Source: Channallabes apus (Eukaryota; Chordata; Actinopteri; Siluriformes; Clariidae). From it: a stretch of DNA of 64,000 nucleotides. Under the pieces are notes generated by a model. That model searched no databases, was not told where the DNA came from, and worked only from the letters and a program-made list of their open reading frames with translations. Below, piece by piece: positions 42,480 through 55,907 of the stretch. The translations under genes and the position numbers were made by a program. Where the stretch lies: NCBI GenBank assembly GCA_030522415.1, contig CM060108.1, forward strand, positions 41,314,756-41,378,755. Direction: 5' to 3'. Numbering within the stretch: the first letter of the stretch is position 1; each line of letters begins with the position of its first letter.

Positions 42480-42508
42480 CCCCCCACCCCCCCCCCCCCG
42501 CCCCCTTC
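42480..42508. repeat. Poly-C tract (G-quadruplex-capable on the minus strand)
   Basis: Nearly uninterrupted C from 42481 to 42505, with a single A and a single G inside. The minus strand is a G-run of over 20. Confidence 0.93.
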
Positions 42509-42563
42509 GAAGACTACAAATGCTAAGCTGCACTTTAAAAGAATGTCTTTTTATTATAGGGGA

Positions 42564-42565
<2 letters not shown>

Positions 42566-42607
<42 letters not shown>

Positions 42608-42925
42608 GAATAATAATTGTAATAATAATAAGAAGAATAATAATAATAATATATAACAAATTATAATTATAAAGACCCCTAATGTAATGTGCAATGCAAA
42701 TAGACATAAAACCTGAAAAGAATAAAAAAATAAATACATTATTTGTCAGACTCAATTATATTTTCAAAAATATATTATATATTCAAAAATATATTATATT
42801 TCGCTTCTTATGACTCCAACCACCAACTGAATTCAATAATGTTAATTACTCTACTAGTTCTCCTACTGCCACTAATTATAATAATATAATAATAGTCATC
42901 ATCATCATCATCATCACCATCATGA
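42566..42925. repeat. (AAT)n and (ATC)n microsatellites
   Basis: (AAT)n at 42566-42607, imperfect AAT/AAG to 42650, and (ATC)n near 42896-42920. No gene between. Confidence 0.92.
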
Positions 42926-43340
42926 TCCTGGAATTTTGGGAATGTAATAAGTAATAATAATACCAATAATAATTACTTTCTCCAGGGTGTTTCAATGCAC
43001 TCACGCAGTCTCAGGTGTAATTATTTAATCAGCACTGGATTTTGTGCCGCTCCTCCTCTTCCCCTCCAGCCAGCACATTCCTCCGCTATGAAGTAACCCT
43101 GCCATTCTTTTCAGTCTAAACCTTTTTGAAACCATTTTTGTTTCAGAAGGTTTCTGAAGGCGGGAATGGAGCTCTGCCACACCACCAAGATTTAAACCTC
43201 GTAGTAAACTTCCAAACACATACTGTACAGACTGGCGAAGAGTCTTTCAGAAAAAAACAGTCCCTCCAGCTTGATGTAGAGCAGTGGCCAGTTTTTTTGC
43301 TGCCAAAACTTCCCCCAAGACGAGCCAAAAGCAACATATA
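42926..43340. other. Intergenic DNA, nothing recognised
   Basis: Moderate-complexity DNA; short frames on both strands without recognisable motifs. Confidence 0.45.
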
Positions 43341-43740
43341 CCACGGTGCTGTTTGAGTTCTTCATTCTGATTGGTCAGAATTTATTTTCTATTAGATCCA
43401 CTCTGACTGTTGCTTCTTCAAATATTTTATCGTTTCTATAGTAACAACTCAAACAGAGATTCATATGACACTACACTACATATAAACAGATTAGGGAAAA
43501 AAATGTCTGTAATTGTTGAAATGTTTTATATTTATATTTATGTTTTTTCTGTTAGAACATGTCTATTTAGCGTTTATGAAACGCGTCTCCAGTGTCAGTA
43601 CTTTGGAAGTGACAGTTAGATATAAAGGAATTTTTTCCAGCATATTTTCTGCCCAAACTATTTGGCGCCACAAGAGTGATAAACTAAGTTATTCTTCTAA
43701 CTATAAATGGACAAAACCTAGACGGGCTACTTTTTCATAA
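43341..43740 (+). repeat. Dispersed fish DNA repeat ('CTGATTGGTCAGAA' type)
   Basis: CACGGTGCTGTTTGAGTTCT, then ATTCTGATTGGTCAGAATTT, GCGTTTATGAAACGCGTCTC and TCTGCCCAAACTATTTGGCG match by text a repeat I associate with fish genomes. A related but different piece is at 54690-54925. No protein. Confidence 0.5.
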
Positions 43741-43995
43741 ATAAATTCATAAATAAAAGAAAAATAATAAGATAAAAAAAAAACTTGTACTAATGGGCAA
43801 GCTGCTGTAGTAAAAAAAAAAAAAGAAAGAAAGACTTGTGAGATGTATTATGATAAAATGGCACTTTGAAGTTGCTTTGATCACAGAGATCAATTATGCT
43901 GCATTCTTATGTTTGATAATAACATTACCTAAAGTTTATTAGTTTATTAGATAATTGCGGGGGTACAGTTGATGCTATTAAATCGGCACACATAT

Positions 43996-44021
43996 GCACA
44001 CACACACACACACACACACAC

Positions 44022-44097
<76 letters not shown>
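43996..44097. repeat. Compound (CA)n(CT)n(AT)n microsatellite
   Basis: CA to about 44022, CT to about 44050, AT to about 44097, without spacers. Confidence 0.96.
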
Positions 44098-44098
<1 letters not shown>

Positions 44099-44304
44099 TG
44101 TATATATATGCAGCGCCCTCCACAATTACATTTATAATGTATCGGGTATGCCAAATACCAAATACAGCTTCTCTTACCACACTTTACCCATGGAGTCCTC
44201 CCACTGTTTCTCGCATATCTTCTCTGTGACCCAATTTTTCAGCACGGCTGTCTGTCAAACTCATTTGTGCTGTTGTGCCCTGTCTCTGGAGAGCCGTGCA
44301 GCAA

Positions 44305-44306
<2 letters not shown>

Positions 44307-44338
<32 letters not shown>
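44307..44338. repeat. (GA)n microsatellite
   Basis: A pure AG run of 16 units. Confidence 0.95.
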
Positions 44339-44341
<3 letters not shown>

Positions 44342-45790
44342 AGCATGAGACATGCCTTTCCCATTGGCTGAGCCATCCCGGGCATAAATACATCCAGATT
44401 TTTTATGAGGTGGGAGGGAAGACGGCCTGCACTATTTACACGGTGCGGGAAAAGCATTGTCTCCCCGTCGGCCGGTACATCAGGCCTCTGGAATTCTCTG
44501 GCACTGACCTCCATCTGGATTTCCTCACTGCACACATACACACCAAACCACACATTTCCCCTCGAATGGTTGAAGCTCAGCAGAACCAACAACCATGGCC
44601 TGATGGAGGCCACCCTCAGGCACTGTAAATTACCTTCAAAAGAACCTTTCGATCTGTGCTCGTTCATCTCATAGTGGGACATGAAGTTAAAAAAAACTCC
44701 TCACTGGAGAACTTGCTAATGGCTCCAAACGGGCTTCTGTAGCTCAGGGCCACCGACAGCTGCTAAACAACAGCAGAGATGGGAAATTACATTTTGGCAT
44801 GCGAGTTCTCCTCAGTGCAGGGTTTAAAATGAGCCAAAAGTCCTGTTGGGGTGAAAATATACAGAGATGATGTTTAAGCAATATTGTGTTCGGGAAAGAG
44901 ACACTTAGGGGGCGTGGTGTTCTGTAGAAATACATCATCTTGTCATCCTGATGTGGATCATTTTTCTAAAACAGTATGTCCTCAAGTGTTTAAGTCCTTT
45001 TATACCACAGTCATTTCCAAACAATTGCAAGCTTTAATTCATTTGTAAACAGCATGCGATGCTTTTTATCTGCTTGGAGTTACATGTGGCAGTTAGTTAC
45101 AAACAGGACGTTGGTTATAGATGGCTGTTCCCGCACAACCCTTGTGTTTGCACTCTTTCTACTGCCAGAACATGTACTGGTGCTAAAAAGTCACTCACCT
45201 ACTGTAGGTGAAAAAACTAACTTTTCAGACAGGATACTGTACCACTATTTTTTTTATAACGCTTAATGCTTCTTATCTCCCGATCCACACATTTCCTAAA
45301 TACAGATTCATGCCTTTTTATGTCTGTGGTGTCCATAACTGAATAAAATTCAAATCTTTCAACGATCTTAACTGTCATTCAGATGAAACTTGGCCAATTG
45401 GCGATTCAGATTTTACATGAAAAAAAACATAAACCTGAAATACAGTGGTCTATTCTAAAATGTTTAATTAAGGTATTGCTACATGAATTTGACATGGTTA
45501 CAGACACTAAAGATTTTTTGCCTTTTAAGCTTTTACCAAAAAACTATTTAAGCAACATTTTTTACAGGTCATATGCTTCTAGAAGCTTACACCAATTTTT
45601 TGTATTCATACTATAATATTAATTAGTATTAATAGAAAATATGAATATGTTGCAATTTAAATTATTATTCTTTTAAGTGAGACAGCGTAAAGCTGAAAGA
45701 TGGACATTTTGGGGCCCATATAAAATAATCTCTCCAAAACGGCTGAAGTTAGTAACTTAAAATTTTTAGGGAAGCAAGATGGGTCACTTC
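44339..45790. other. Intergenic DNA, nothing recognised
   Basis: No gene recognised. The region has no long repeats. Confidence 0.45.
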
Positions 45791-45818
45791 AATAATAATA
45801 ATAATAATAATAATAATG

Positions 45819-45870
<52 letters not shown>

Positions 45871-45905
45871 TAATAATAATAATAATAATAATAATTATTA
45901 TTATT
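45791..45905. repeat. (AAT)n microsatellite, about 115 bp
   Basis: A nearly pure AAT array with two interruptions, ending in ATTATTATT. Confidence 0.96.
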
Positions 45906-46084
45906 ACATCAGCACCAATACTGTGTTTGGAAATAAAAAGTTATAGCTTTATATCTGACTGGTGATAAACAGTCAGATTAAATAATACAGGACCCAGATT
46001 TAAAAACAAATCAAAATAAATAAATAAAACCTTTGCCATGTTGTTCATTATACTTTATTTACTTTACTGTATGTTACCTGTTTA

Positions 46085-46335
46085 TATATACAGTACTAAA
46101 CAAAAGTCTATGCAAAAGATGATCAGGTCAGGGATTAGTGTACTAGTGATGCTGAATGCTGAGTGGTTGGAACAGACGAGAGGGGAAATGAAGCTGCTGC
46201 TGATTTTGTTACATAAACAAACTGTTTTTAAATTGCATCTTTGCATTCTGTCACAGTAAAATATTTCTTTCATTTAATCTAAGTAATTACATTTAATATG
46301 AATAATTGATGAATGACTCAAGACCTTTGCACAGA
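46085..46335 (+). repeat. MITE-like repeat, copy B
   Basis: The central text GAATGCTGAGTGGTTGGAAC, then AGAGGGGAAATGAAGCTGCT and AAATTGCATCTTT, parallels 34945-35040. The right end CAAGACCTTTGCACAG is an inverted version of copy A's left end. The left end near 46095 is degraded (ACAAAAGTCTATGCAAAAGA). Confidence 0.55.
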
Positions 46336-47424
46336 CATATACGTATAACTTTACTACAGAAACATAAGATAATACATTCTGATGAATCAGGGTAAAGTAT
46401 TCATGAGCGCTTTGGTGAAATAAGGGAAAATATTGACTACCACATTCTTCACAAACTCGATCTTACCCTCGCAAATGATCTCGCAGCATGTGAAACGCTT
46501 TCATGTTCTTATAGAAATATTTTAATCAGCTAATGCTGGAGATGAAGATTAGATTACATCTCTCTAAACAGAATTTCGTAATTGCCTTGGCCTGCATCCG
46601 GCACACCAAACACTCATCGCTGCAGAATGAACAGAACACGAGAGCTACAATCCTGCCGGCATGGGGGAACGATGATGTGGCTTTCAATTCACTCGTCATG
46701 TTCCTGCTTCACCTGTAATCGCTCATCCATATTTAATAGGGACAAAATTCAGACGAGGCCAAAGCGAGCCGAGGAGCTGCAGCGGTCTCGACTCGCGACG
46801 CTCGTAGAATATTCTGGCTTTTACAGTCACAGCGAGGATGAAAATAAACAACTAAAAAAAAAAAAACAAAGACATACAGTCACGCTGGGAAGGGTTTGGA
46901 TGAATGCTGCTTTTTTAATGATTCATTCATGCATTTATAGCCAGGGAGAGACCGAGGCGAGGCATTGCGGGATCGGGAGTACAGTTACGCTGAATCTTAA
47001 GAGGCAGTGAGGGAGACGAAGGAGAAAGGAAGGGCAGTAAACATCTTGTAAACATATATTACACTTAAAAAAAAAAAGATTTGTATGGGACCTTGAAAAC
47101 CACCAACCATATTCTCAACAGCTCTCTCTCTCAATCTCTCTTTCTCTTCCTCTCTGGGAGAGTCTGCCCAACTCCAAGCCCACCCCGTGTAACCCCGTCC
47201 GTTTCCAGCTGTAGCAGCACGAATAGCAGCAAGTAAACGGTGGGCAAATGGTATTTTCTCTCCATCATGTTTAAAGCCACAGCAAGACTTAACATGACAC
47301 TAAAGAAAAAAGGATTGTTGAGATGATTACTTTATCTATTATACATTAAGCCAATTATAGATGAAGCTACGTTATTACCATAAATGTGCAAATCTACAGA
47401 TTTCATAAAGAAAATCATTCACAT
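46336..47424. other. Intergenic DNA; 46400-46830 is a candidate noncoding conserved block
   Basis: 46400-46830 is repeat-free with moderate GC and homeobox-like words (CAGCTAATGCTGG, AGATTAGATTACATC). An A-run lies near 46850. No exon recognised. Confidence 0.28.
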
Positions 47425-47611
47425 ACATTAAGCAACATGGGAACACCAATTAGCCTAATCTGCATGTCATTGGACCGTAGGAGGAAACCAGAGATTCCAG
47501 AGGAAACCCACCAAGAACATGTAAACTCCATGCATACAGACCCAAAGAGGAAATTGAACCCGGACACTGGAGGTGCAAGGCGACAGTGCTAACCGCTAAG
47601 AGACCGTGCTT
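47425..47611 (-). mobile_element. SINE 5' portion, diverged
   Basis: The minus strand begins near 47611 with GTCTCTTAGCGGTTAGCACT, then GGGTTCAATTTCC in the B-box place, CATGGAGTTTACATG and GATTAGGCTAATTGGTGTTC. It is the same family as 21630-21987. Its outer end abuts the Tc1-like element at 47612. Confidence 0.75.
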
Positions 47612-48103
47612 TGACATTGATCAGCCCCATCAATACTACCATCAAGTGAACTGATTAAAACCAATGTTAACTATACATCAGTAATCTAGTCACAGGCACC
47701 CAAAACTCACCCATGCCCATGTTGGAGATTAAAGACTACCCTGTCCAGTTTGATCCCACAGAAAAACCAATGTAGCACAAATTGCTGAAAACAGCAATGC
47801 TGGCCATGTTAGAAAGGGAACCAAAACATTGAGTGCACCACAGTCCATTGGCCAGCAGGCAAAGAGCTCAAGTCCACCATGAGATGTGCCGGACAAACAA
47901 GTCCGAACCGCGGCGGCCCCACCTCACAACCCACAGCAACCAAAGCATCCCCTGCCAACATCCTGGTGCCAGACACCACAGCACACCCCCAGAAGCCCTA
48001 CAGAGCCACACCCCCAGGGGCCACATCTGCACTGGTGGCACACGGGGAACCCAAAGCCTAGGTGGCCATAATGTTTTTATAATGTTGTGGCTGATCGGCG
48101 TAT
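47612..48103 (+). mobile_element. Tc1-like element, internally deleted, with both inverted ends
   Basis: The left end TTGACATTGATCAGCC and right end GTGGCTGATCGGCGTA are degenerate inverted repeats of the 'GGCTGATCGG' fish Tc1-like family. The interior at 47880-48050 (GAGATGTGCCGGACAAACAA, then GGTGCCAGACACCACAGCAC) matches its transposase 3' region in the sense direction, with the N-terminal and central coding parts missing. About 490 bp against about 1.6 kb for an intact element. It can no longer make transposase. Confidence 0.78.
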
Positions 48104-48154
48104 GTCCATTTCAGTATGGCATGCAATTATATTCAATAACATGATCAAAGTTTG

Positions 48155-48385
48155 ACATAGCGGCTTAGTGGTTAGCTCGGATTCCTCGTACCTCCAGGGC
48201 TGGGGATTCAAACCTCACGTCTGGCCAGTGTGTCTGGATTTTGCATGTTCTCCCCATGCTTTGTGTGTTCCCTCCAAGTATTCCGGTTTCCTCCAGCAGT
48301 CCGGAGACATGTGCGTAGGCTGTTTGACATTTGGCGTATGATTGTGCGTGTGTGATTACAGGCTTTAGGCTCCAGGCCCCCTGTT
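48155..48385 (+). mobile_element. SINE, diverged
   Basis: Head GCGGCTTAGTGGTTAGCTCG, degenerate B box GGGGATTCAAACC, then GGATTTTGCATGTTCTCCCC and TTCCGGTTTCCTCC. The 3' part ends near GGCTCCAGGCCCCC. No obvious target duplication. Confidence 0.75.
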
Positions 48386-49211
48386 TGATCAGATCCACAG
48401 ATTTGATTTTGGCACAGGTTTTAAGCCTGATTTCTGCTTCTGCATCAAATCTACTCTTTTTAATAACTTTCAGCTCCAACTCCAACACGATCTGTTCAGC
48501 TTCATTTGCCATGGTTCTGGAAGTCCACCAAACAGAGAGAGGCGAAGAGACTCAGCATAGTGACAAATACATGAACCACATCGCCAACTAGTGGTTTGGA
48601 GGTGTAATACACGAAGTGCACGCAGAAGAATAAACTAGGATTTACTCCGTATGTCCTTCCTAACACAATGATTGGAATTTTTGCCCATTTATTTGGACCA
48701 GCGCTAAGGGATCTCTACATCTCCAGTGGCTGTGTGAGGGGCTTTGGCCGGGATGTGAAGCTGGGCCTTCCATGTATCAGGGGAGAACCTTATCACTGAG
48801 CCACCAAAGACCTGAGCAATTATCGGAAGAGTAATTGAAAAAAAAGAGGAAGAATACAATACCTTAATTTGTGCAACTAGATAGAATCTTTGAGTTGTAA
48901 ATACAATTGAATGAAAAATGTTCTTTGAATAAGGAATAATTCTGGTTACTTGCTAGTTTACTTAAGAAGACTTTTGGGGAAGTGTGCTCGTTAATTAAAG
49001 AACACTTAGCATTACTTAGCATTAAAAACATTTAGAAAATTCTCTGCTAAATATTATTATAATTTTTTTTTTCATATTGCGTTATTAGCAAGCAAAATAA
49101 AAAAAAAGGTATTTTTTGTGTAACTTTTTTTTTTTTTTTTTTTTGGTAAAAAGTAATATTTTTACACACAAGTATCATAACATCTGATTAAGAAAATGGG
49201 TCCTCCAGAAT

Positions 49212-49213
<2 letters not shown>
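48386..49213. other. Intergenic DNA with a tRNA-like SINE relic at 48695-48795
   Basis: On the minus strand near 48795, TTGGTGGCTCAGTGATAAGG and GGAAGGCCCAGCTTCACATC resemble another Gly-type tRNA-like head with a decayed B box. Poly-T tract at about 49125-49144. Confidence 0.5.

Positions 49214-49245
<32 letters not shown>
49214..49245. repeat. (AC)n microsatellite
   Basis: A pure AC run. Confidence 0.95.
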
Positions 49246-49247
<2 letters not shown>

Positions 49248-49259
49248 AATTGAGCTAGA

Positions 49260-49740
49260 ATGAAATATCCCCTGTCGTGTGCCTTGATATTGCACCTATT
49301 AACAGTGCAAGGGGAATTTTCTCAAGTTTTAATCTCCGTCTAGAAATGAAAATCTGCTTGTTCATTCAAAGTTGAGATTTCACTCCTGCCGTATGACAAG
49401 CACAAAATGAGCTCAACCTCCTTCTCATCCTCTCCCTGCCTGCTAAGAGTTTGTTAAATAATTCAGGTGTTTGGATAAGTGCAAGGAGACTTGATTAGCT
49501 CGCAGCCAATACACTACGCTGGTATTATACACCCTTCAATATGGCATAAATGGATTTAAAATCAAATCATGTGTAAAATGAATATGCAAATCCCATTTAG
49601 TCACCCATAGGCCGCTCTGCTAAACACCTAAATGAAGGTGGCATCGTGCTGATCCTTAGCAAGAAGCAGATTTTACAAGGTCTGTGGAACTGCCATGTCA
49701 TTTAACGCATCAGTCTCTATGAGTTAAGTTGTGTCGAGTT
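49260..49740. other. Candidate conserved noncoding element
   Basis: Repeat-free DNA with a dense set of compact motifs: GAATATGCAAATCCC (octamer-like) near 49580, TTCAGGTGTTTGGATAAGTG near 49463, ATTAACAGTGC near 49298. No long open frame, no transposon text. This is the block I would test first for cross-species conservation. Function is inference only. Confidence 0.33.
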
Positions 49741-50281
49741 TTTTTCCATGTTGCCTTTCTCGGGTCATTTTAGTTTCGTATAACTGACTGATGTAGAAAT
49801 CAGTCGCAGCTTTGAATTATTTGTTCTGATCAGCTTCCAGCGATGCTATTATTTATTCAGGAGTTACCTTTGATCTCCACATTTTCTTAAAAAATAAAAA
49901 ATAAAAAATACAGCGTACTTCTCCCATCTTTATTTTCCACCGGAGGCTCGTTCTCTTCATGTGCACTGAGTGATGTGCAGTCTGGATGGACGAACGCCGA
50001 TCATTATACAGTCATATTATTTTAAACCTTATGTTATGGTTAACATTCCTGATACACAAATACATTACTCACAAATAGGTTTCGGTTGCACAGCCTTCGT
50101 GTAGGGTGCGTTAAGATAATGATCATATTGTAAACAATGCTGAAATATGGAAAGTGATACTGGTACACGATGTGCTGACACGATGTGCTAACAGTCAAGT
50201 ACATTATTGGCTTTTAGAGCTGTGGCAAACCTCATCCAGTTCGGGTGACATTTCATTTTTCTTTTCCATGTGGAAATGCTT

Positions 50282-50282
50282 C

Positions 50283-50378
<96 letters not shown>

Positions 50379-50379
50379 C

Positions 50380-50425
<46 letters not shown>
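50282..50425. repeat. (TATC)n microsatellite, about 36 units
   Basis: A nearly perfect TCTA/GATA array with one CTAC variant near 50378. It gives false open frames in all phases because the repeat has no stop in that direction. Confidence 0.97.
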
Positions 50426-50427
<2 letters not shown>

Positions 50428-50462
50428 GTTCCATTTTATACAATTTTCAGATCTATATTTTC

Positions 50463-50640
50463 TTGGGTTCGGGTTCGGGTTCGATTCCCAGCCCATGCCC
50501 AAACCCTAGCCGCTGGAAGCAGAGCCGGTCCCAAGCCCGGATAATATAGTAGGGTTGCAGCTGGCATTAATCTTTCCTGTGCCAAGTTCGTGTGCAGATG
50601 GTCCGCTGTGGCGATCTCTCGATGCTAGCGGCCAGAAAGA
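50463..50640 (+). mobile_element. SINE of a second family
   Basis: GGGTTCGGGTTCGATTCCCA contains a tRNA-type B box. It is followed by CCGCTGGAAGCAGAGCCGGT, CCAAGCCCGGATAATA and the signature GATGGTCCGCTGTGGCGATC. This matches by text a fish SINE type that differs from 21630-21987. The 5' head is overrun by the TATC array and a T-rich spacer. Confidence 0.6.
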
Positions 50641-50852
50641 TGAGCAAACATTTTTATTGCAATATTTCTGATCTGTTCATTTATTTATTCATTTAGATTT
50701 ATTTGTTTGTTTCCTTGCTTGCTTCCTTACTTATCTTCTTTATTTTATTTGTTCTTTTTATGTCTATTTTAATAACCACTTTTAAAATGTTATAATGCAA
50801 CATTCCAGTGGAGACTTTAAAGGTTCAAGTCAGTTAGAAAACTGGAAATCTA

Positions 50853-50855
50853 TTA

Positions 50856-50948
<93 letters not shown>

Positions 50949-51085
50949 TTTTATTATTGTTGTTGTTGTTGTTGTTATTATTGTTGTTGTTGTTGTTGTA
51001 GTTATTATTATTATTATTATTATTGGTATTATTATTATTATTATTGTTGTTGTAGTTATTATTATTATTATTATTATTATTATTG

Positions 51086-51126
<41 letters not shown>

Positions 51127-51216
51127 GTTGTTGTTGTTGTTATTATTATTATTGGTATTATTATTATTGTTGTTGTTGTTGTTGTTGTTGTTGTTATTAT
51201 TATTATTATTATTATT
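50853..51216. repeat. Long (ATT)n/(AAT)n/(TTG)n compound array
   Basis: (ATT)n at 50853-50920 turns directly into (AAT)n to 50948, which makes a self-complementary hairpin. Alternating TTG and TTA blocks then run to 51216, with a repeated unit containing TTGGTATTATTATT at three places. Open frames of Ile, Leu and Asn are artefacts. Confidence 0.95.
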
Positions 51217-52195
51217 TCTTGGACTGCATCAGGAAAGCATATCTAGCTACAGGAGTTATACACAGGAAAACATGGTATTTGCAACACTGTAAACATTTAC
51301 ATATTCTTCCTGATATGATCTTCTTAGAGTGACGTGTCCCTGCAAATTACCTTTATTCTATAATAAAACATTTCTAACCAGATGAGTGTGACTTATTCGC
51401 GAATGACTCCACCCATATGTGGGAGCTTGCTGATTGGTTAATGAGGATGAAAATGATGTAAATCCTTTGCTGCTACATTCACAGTCAGTCTGTTTTCCTG
51501 TCACTATGGTATAAGCCGAAGATTTCAAATTCATGAGCCTCGCTCTGGACGTTGCAAATAGTAAAAGGGGAAGTTTGTTGAATTTTTTAAACGTTTGCAA
51601 ACCTTCCCAATAGCCCTCCTCCAGACACTTCGCTCCTTGTGCAAGGTCACCTCGTGTGCTGCATGTTAAAGATGACAAGGATTTTCTGGGAAAGATAAAT
51701 GAAAACATCCAAGACCTCGTGTTTAGTGGTACTTACGTTCATACTGTAAGTTATATTTTAAAAAGTGATGATTCTAGTATTGATGAGGTACCAGGCAGCG
51801 TCAGCATTTAAAGCTTTACTAAGCCCTAATAATATAATATCATATATATATATATATATACACACAGCAGAGTAGAGGGAGTATATAGAGGGAGTTTAAC
51901 ACATTAATGTAAAGAAGACGCCAAGCCCTTGTGATTTTTCTGTTTTGTTTCTTGTCGCAAATTCCTACCTTGACCCTTGAAATACATACAGTACAATAAG
52001 TTAAGAAATAAAGTACATGTATGGCCAAGCTGTATATATTCAACTTACTAAATTATAAAGTAATTCCTCAGGTGTTGATGACCATGTGCCTGTAACTCAT
52101 TTTTTCCTCCATTTTTTTTTATACCAATACTCCAAACACAGAATAAAGCTGAAATGCAGGGAGACGGCTCCCAGCAGGTGGCCTTAGAAAGAGAG
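51217..52195. other. Intergenic DNA
   Basis: Text near 51380-51450 (ACTCCACCCATATGTGGGAG, GCTGATTGGTTAATGAGG) may be repeat-derived. A TA run lies at 51843-51860. No gene recognised. Confidence 0.45.
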
Positions 52196-52305
52196 AGCGA
52201 GAGAGAGAGAGAGAGAGAGATAGCAGTGCACCATGGTGTGTTGTTGTGTGCTGTTGTGTGAATACCAGACTGTTGCAGCAGGTAAGCTTCAAGTGCATGT
52301 GTGTA

Positions 52306-52361
<56 letters not shown>

Positions 52362-52579
52362 TCCGTGATATGGGAGGTGGCGCTCGGTTCTCCATGTGGA
52401 TCGAGAGGAGGAGATGAGGGTTCTGCTCTGCTGATTTCCCCTGGACAGTGATGGACAGCTTCTAGAACGAAGGATGACGTCCTGAGCAAACCACACACCT
52501 TTTCCTCCTCCTCCTCCTCCTCTTCCTCCTTTTCCTTTGTCCTCTCAGGCTGGACACTTTCTTAAAGTCAATCTTGCTG

Positions 52580-52610
<31 letters not shown>

Positions 52611-52683
52611 GCGGTGTGTGTGTGCTGCTTTGTGAATGAGTAGCCAGATCAAGGTCCAGCAGCAATGTGGGAAGAGGATGACA

Positions 52684-52732
<49 letters not shown>
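52196..52732. repeat. Microsatellite cluster: (GA)n, (GT)n, (TGTC)n, (ATT)n
   Basis: GA at 52196-52220, GT at 52309-52360, TCC-rich at 52500-52530, TGTC at 52580-52609 and ATT at 52684-52732. No gene between. Confidence 0.94.
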
Positions 52733-54499
<1,767 letters not shown>

Positions 54500-54689
54500 G
54501 TCAACACTAATGCACAATTCGTTCAGCTTTCACATAGCACTCATCCTGGAAGTGAACTGGATAATGGTGTGATGTGTGTGATATGTCTCAGACAACTGCA
54601 ACCATCAGCTGGCGTGTCCAGCAGGTGGAAGGCTGCAAAGACCACACTAAATTATGTATTTCATTACGCTGCTGCATGAAATTGATTTA

Positions 54690-54925
54690 CACCACAGCTC
54701 TGACGAATTCTGCAGTCTGATTGGTCGGTTCTGCAGCACTGACAGTAGTCCTCGGGACAAGGTTTATACTGATGCACCTGTTCTAGTGCACTGCGACTGG
54801 ACAAGCAGATGTTTAAAACGAATGCGTCAAAACAAAAGTGTAGTTGTTCATATAGTGAAGTTGTCTATAAGGAGGTGTTTACCTAGACTGTCGAGTCAGC
54901 ATTGTTTCTCTTAAATGTCGAGTTT
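54690..54925 (+). repeat. Dispersed repeat fragment
   Basis: CAGTCTGATTGGTCGGTTCT, ACTGACAGTAGTCCTCGGGA and GTTTATACTGATGCACCTGT resemble, by text, the repeat type at 43341-43740. Weakly supported. Confidence 0.35.
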
Positions 54926-55359
54926 CTCAGTAACCTGACAAACTGCATTTTTATTTTTATTTTTAGGGGAAAAAAAGAGACAGACTGGTGCAGAAACAAC
55001 TCTTTTCACATGCTATAACATAAAAGAAATAGTCGAATAGTACAATACATCATTGTTGTCATTTATAAATGATGAAATGTAAAAAATTAGTTTTAAATGG
55101 CTGTAATGTACAGTAAGAGGAATAAAAGACACCAGGATGTGCTGTAAAAGGAAATGTGACTGGTCATGTCAAAACAGGTACGTTTTGGGTTATTTGAGTT
55201 AGGCACAATTCCAGATTCTGTGCTCGTTAAGCTCCATCTTGATACCAAATTCATTTAAATTCAAATTGTGTTTGTCATCTACTCAACCGTACACAGTGTG
55301 ATAAGCAGTGAAATGCTTTCTTTACTGTTTATGTCCTTAAAAAGGAAAGATGAAATACA

Positions 55360-55907
55360 CACTACCGTTCAAAAGTTTTAGATCACTTTCTAACTCCGTG
55401 ATCGTTCCTGATTTTTATTTCTTTCTACATTGTAAAGTTTTGCTGAAGGCGTCCAAAAAATGCATGAATCTCCTTTGAACAGTTGATATTGAGATGTTTC
55501 TGCTACTTCTGCTCTGTAAAGACTTCATAACGCCTCTAATCTGAGCTGCTGTTAATTGGTCATTTTTCAGGCTGATAACTCTAAATGAACTTCTCGTCTG
55601 CAGCAGAGGTAGGTTTTGGTCTCGCCCTCCTGGGACGGCCTTCATGAGAGACAGTTTCATTATGGTGCTCGACGGATTTTGCGAATGCACTTGACAATAC
55701 TGTTCTTGCAGGAACTATTACAGAAAGGCCGACCTCTGGGTCTTAAAATAACAACTAACTGGTGTTTTCCTTGTAGTTACGTAATTACCTAATTCCATAT
55801 GTGTCCATAGTTTTGAAATCCGCAGGATTGTTGTAGAATGTAGAAAATAAATCACTAAACAAAAATAAGGAAATTTGCAAGTGATCTAAAACTTTTGAAC
55901 GGTAGTG
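55360..55907 (-). mobile_element. Tc1-like non-autonomous element with 29-bp perfect terminal inverted repeats
   Basis: CACTACCGTTCAAAAGTTTT at 55360 and its exact complement ending at 55907 extend to 29 identical bases at both ends (to GATCACTT). A TA follows the right end. Total 548 bp. The minus strand (55690-55415) keeps a fragment of the transposase DNA-binding region: ISLKNDQLTAAQIRGVM and SSRNISISTVQRRFMHFL are the second helix-turn-helix. The catalytic domain is missing, so it would need a transposase in trans. Perfect ends suggest recent activity. Confidence 0.85.

Noticed and set aside
46582..47010. A 142-codon plus-strand frame
   Set aside because: It crosses a poly-A tract, has no domain, and overlaps a region that looks noncoding.
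50282..50425. CRISPR-like regular array
   Set aside because: The units are 4 bp with no spacers; it is a TATC microsatellite in eukaryotic DNA.
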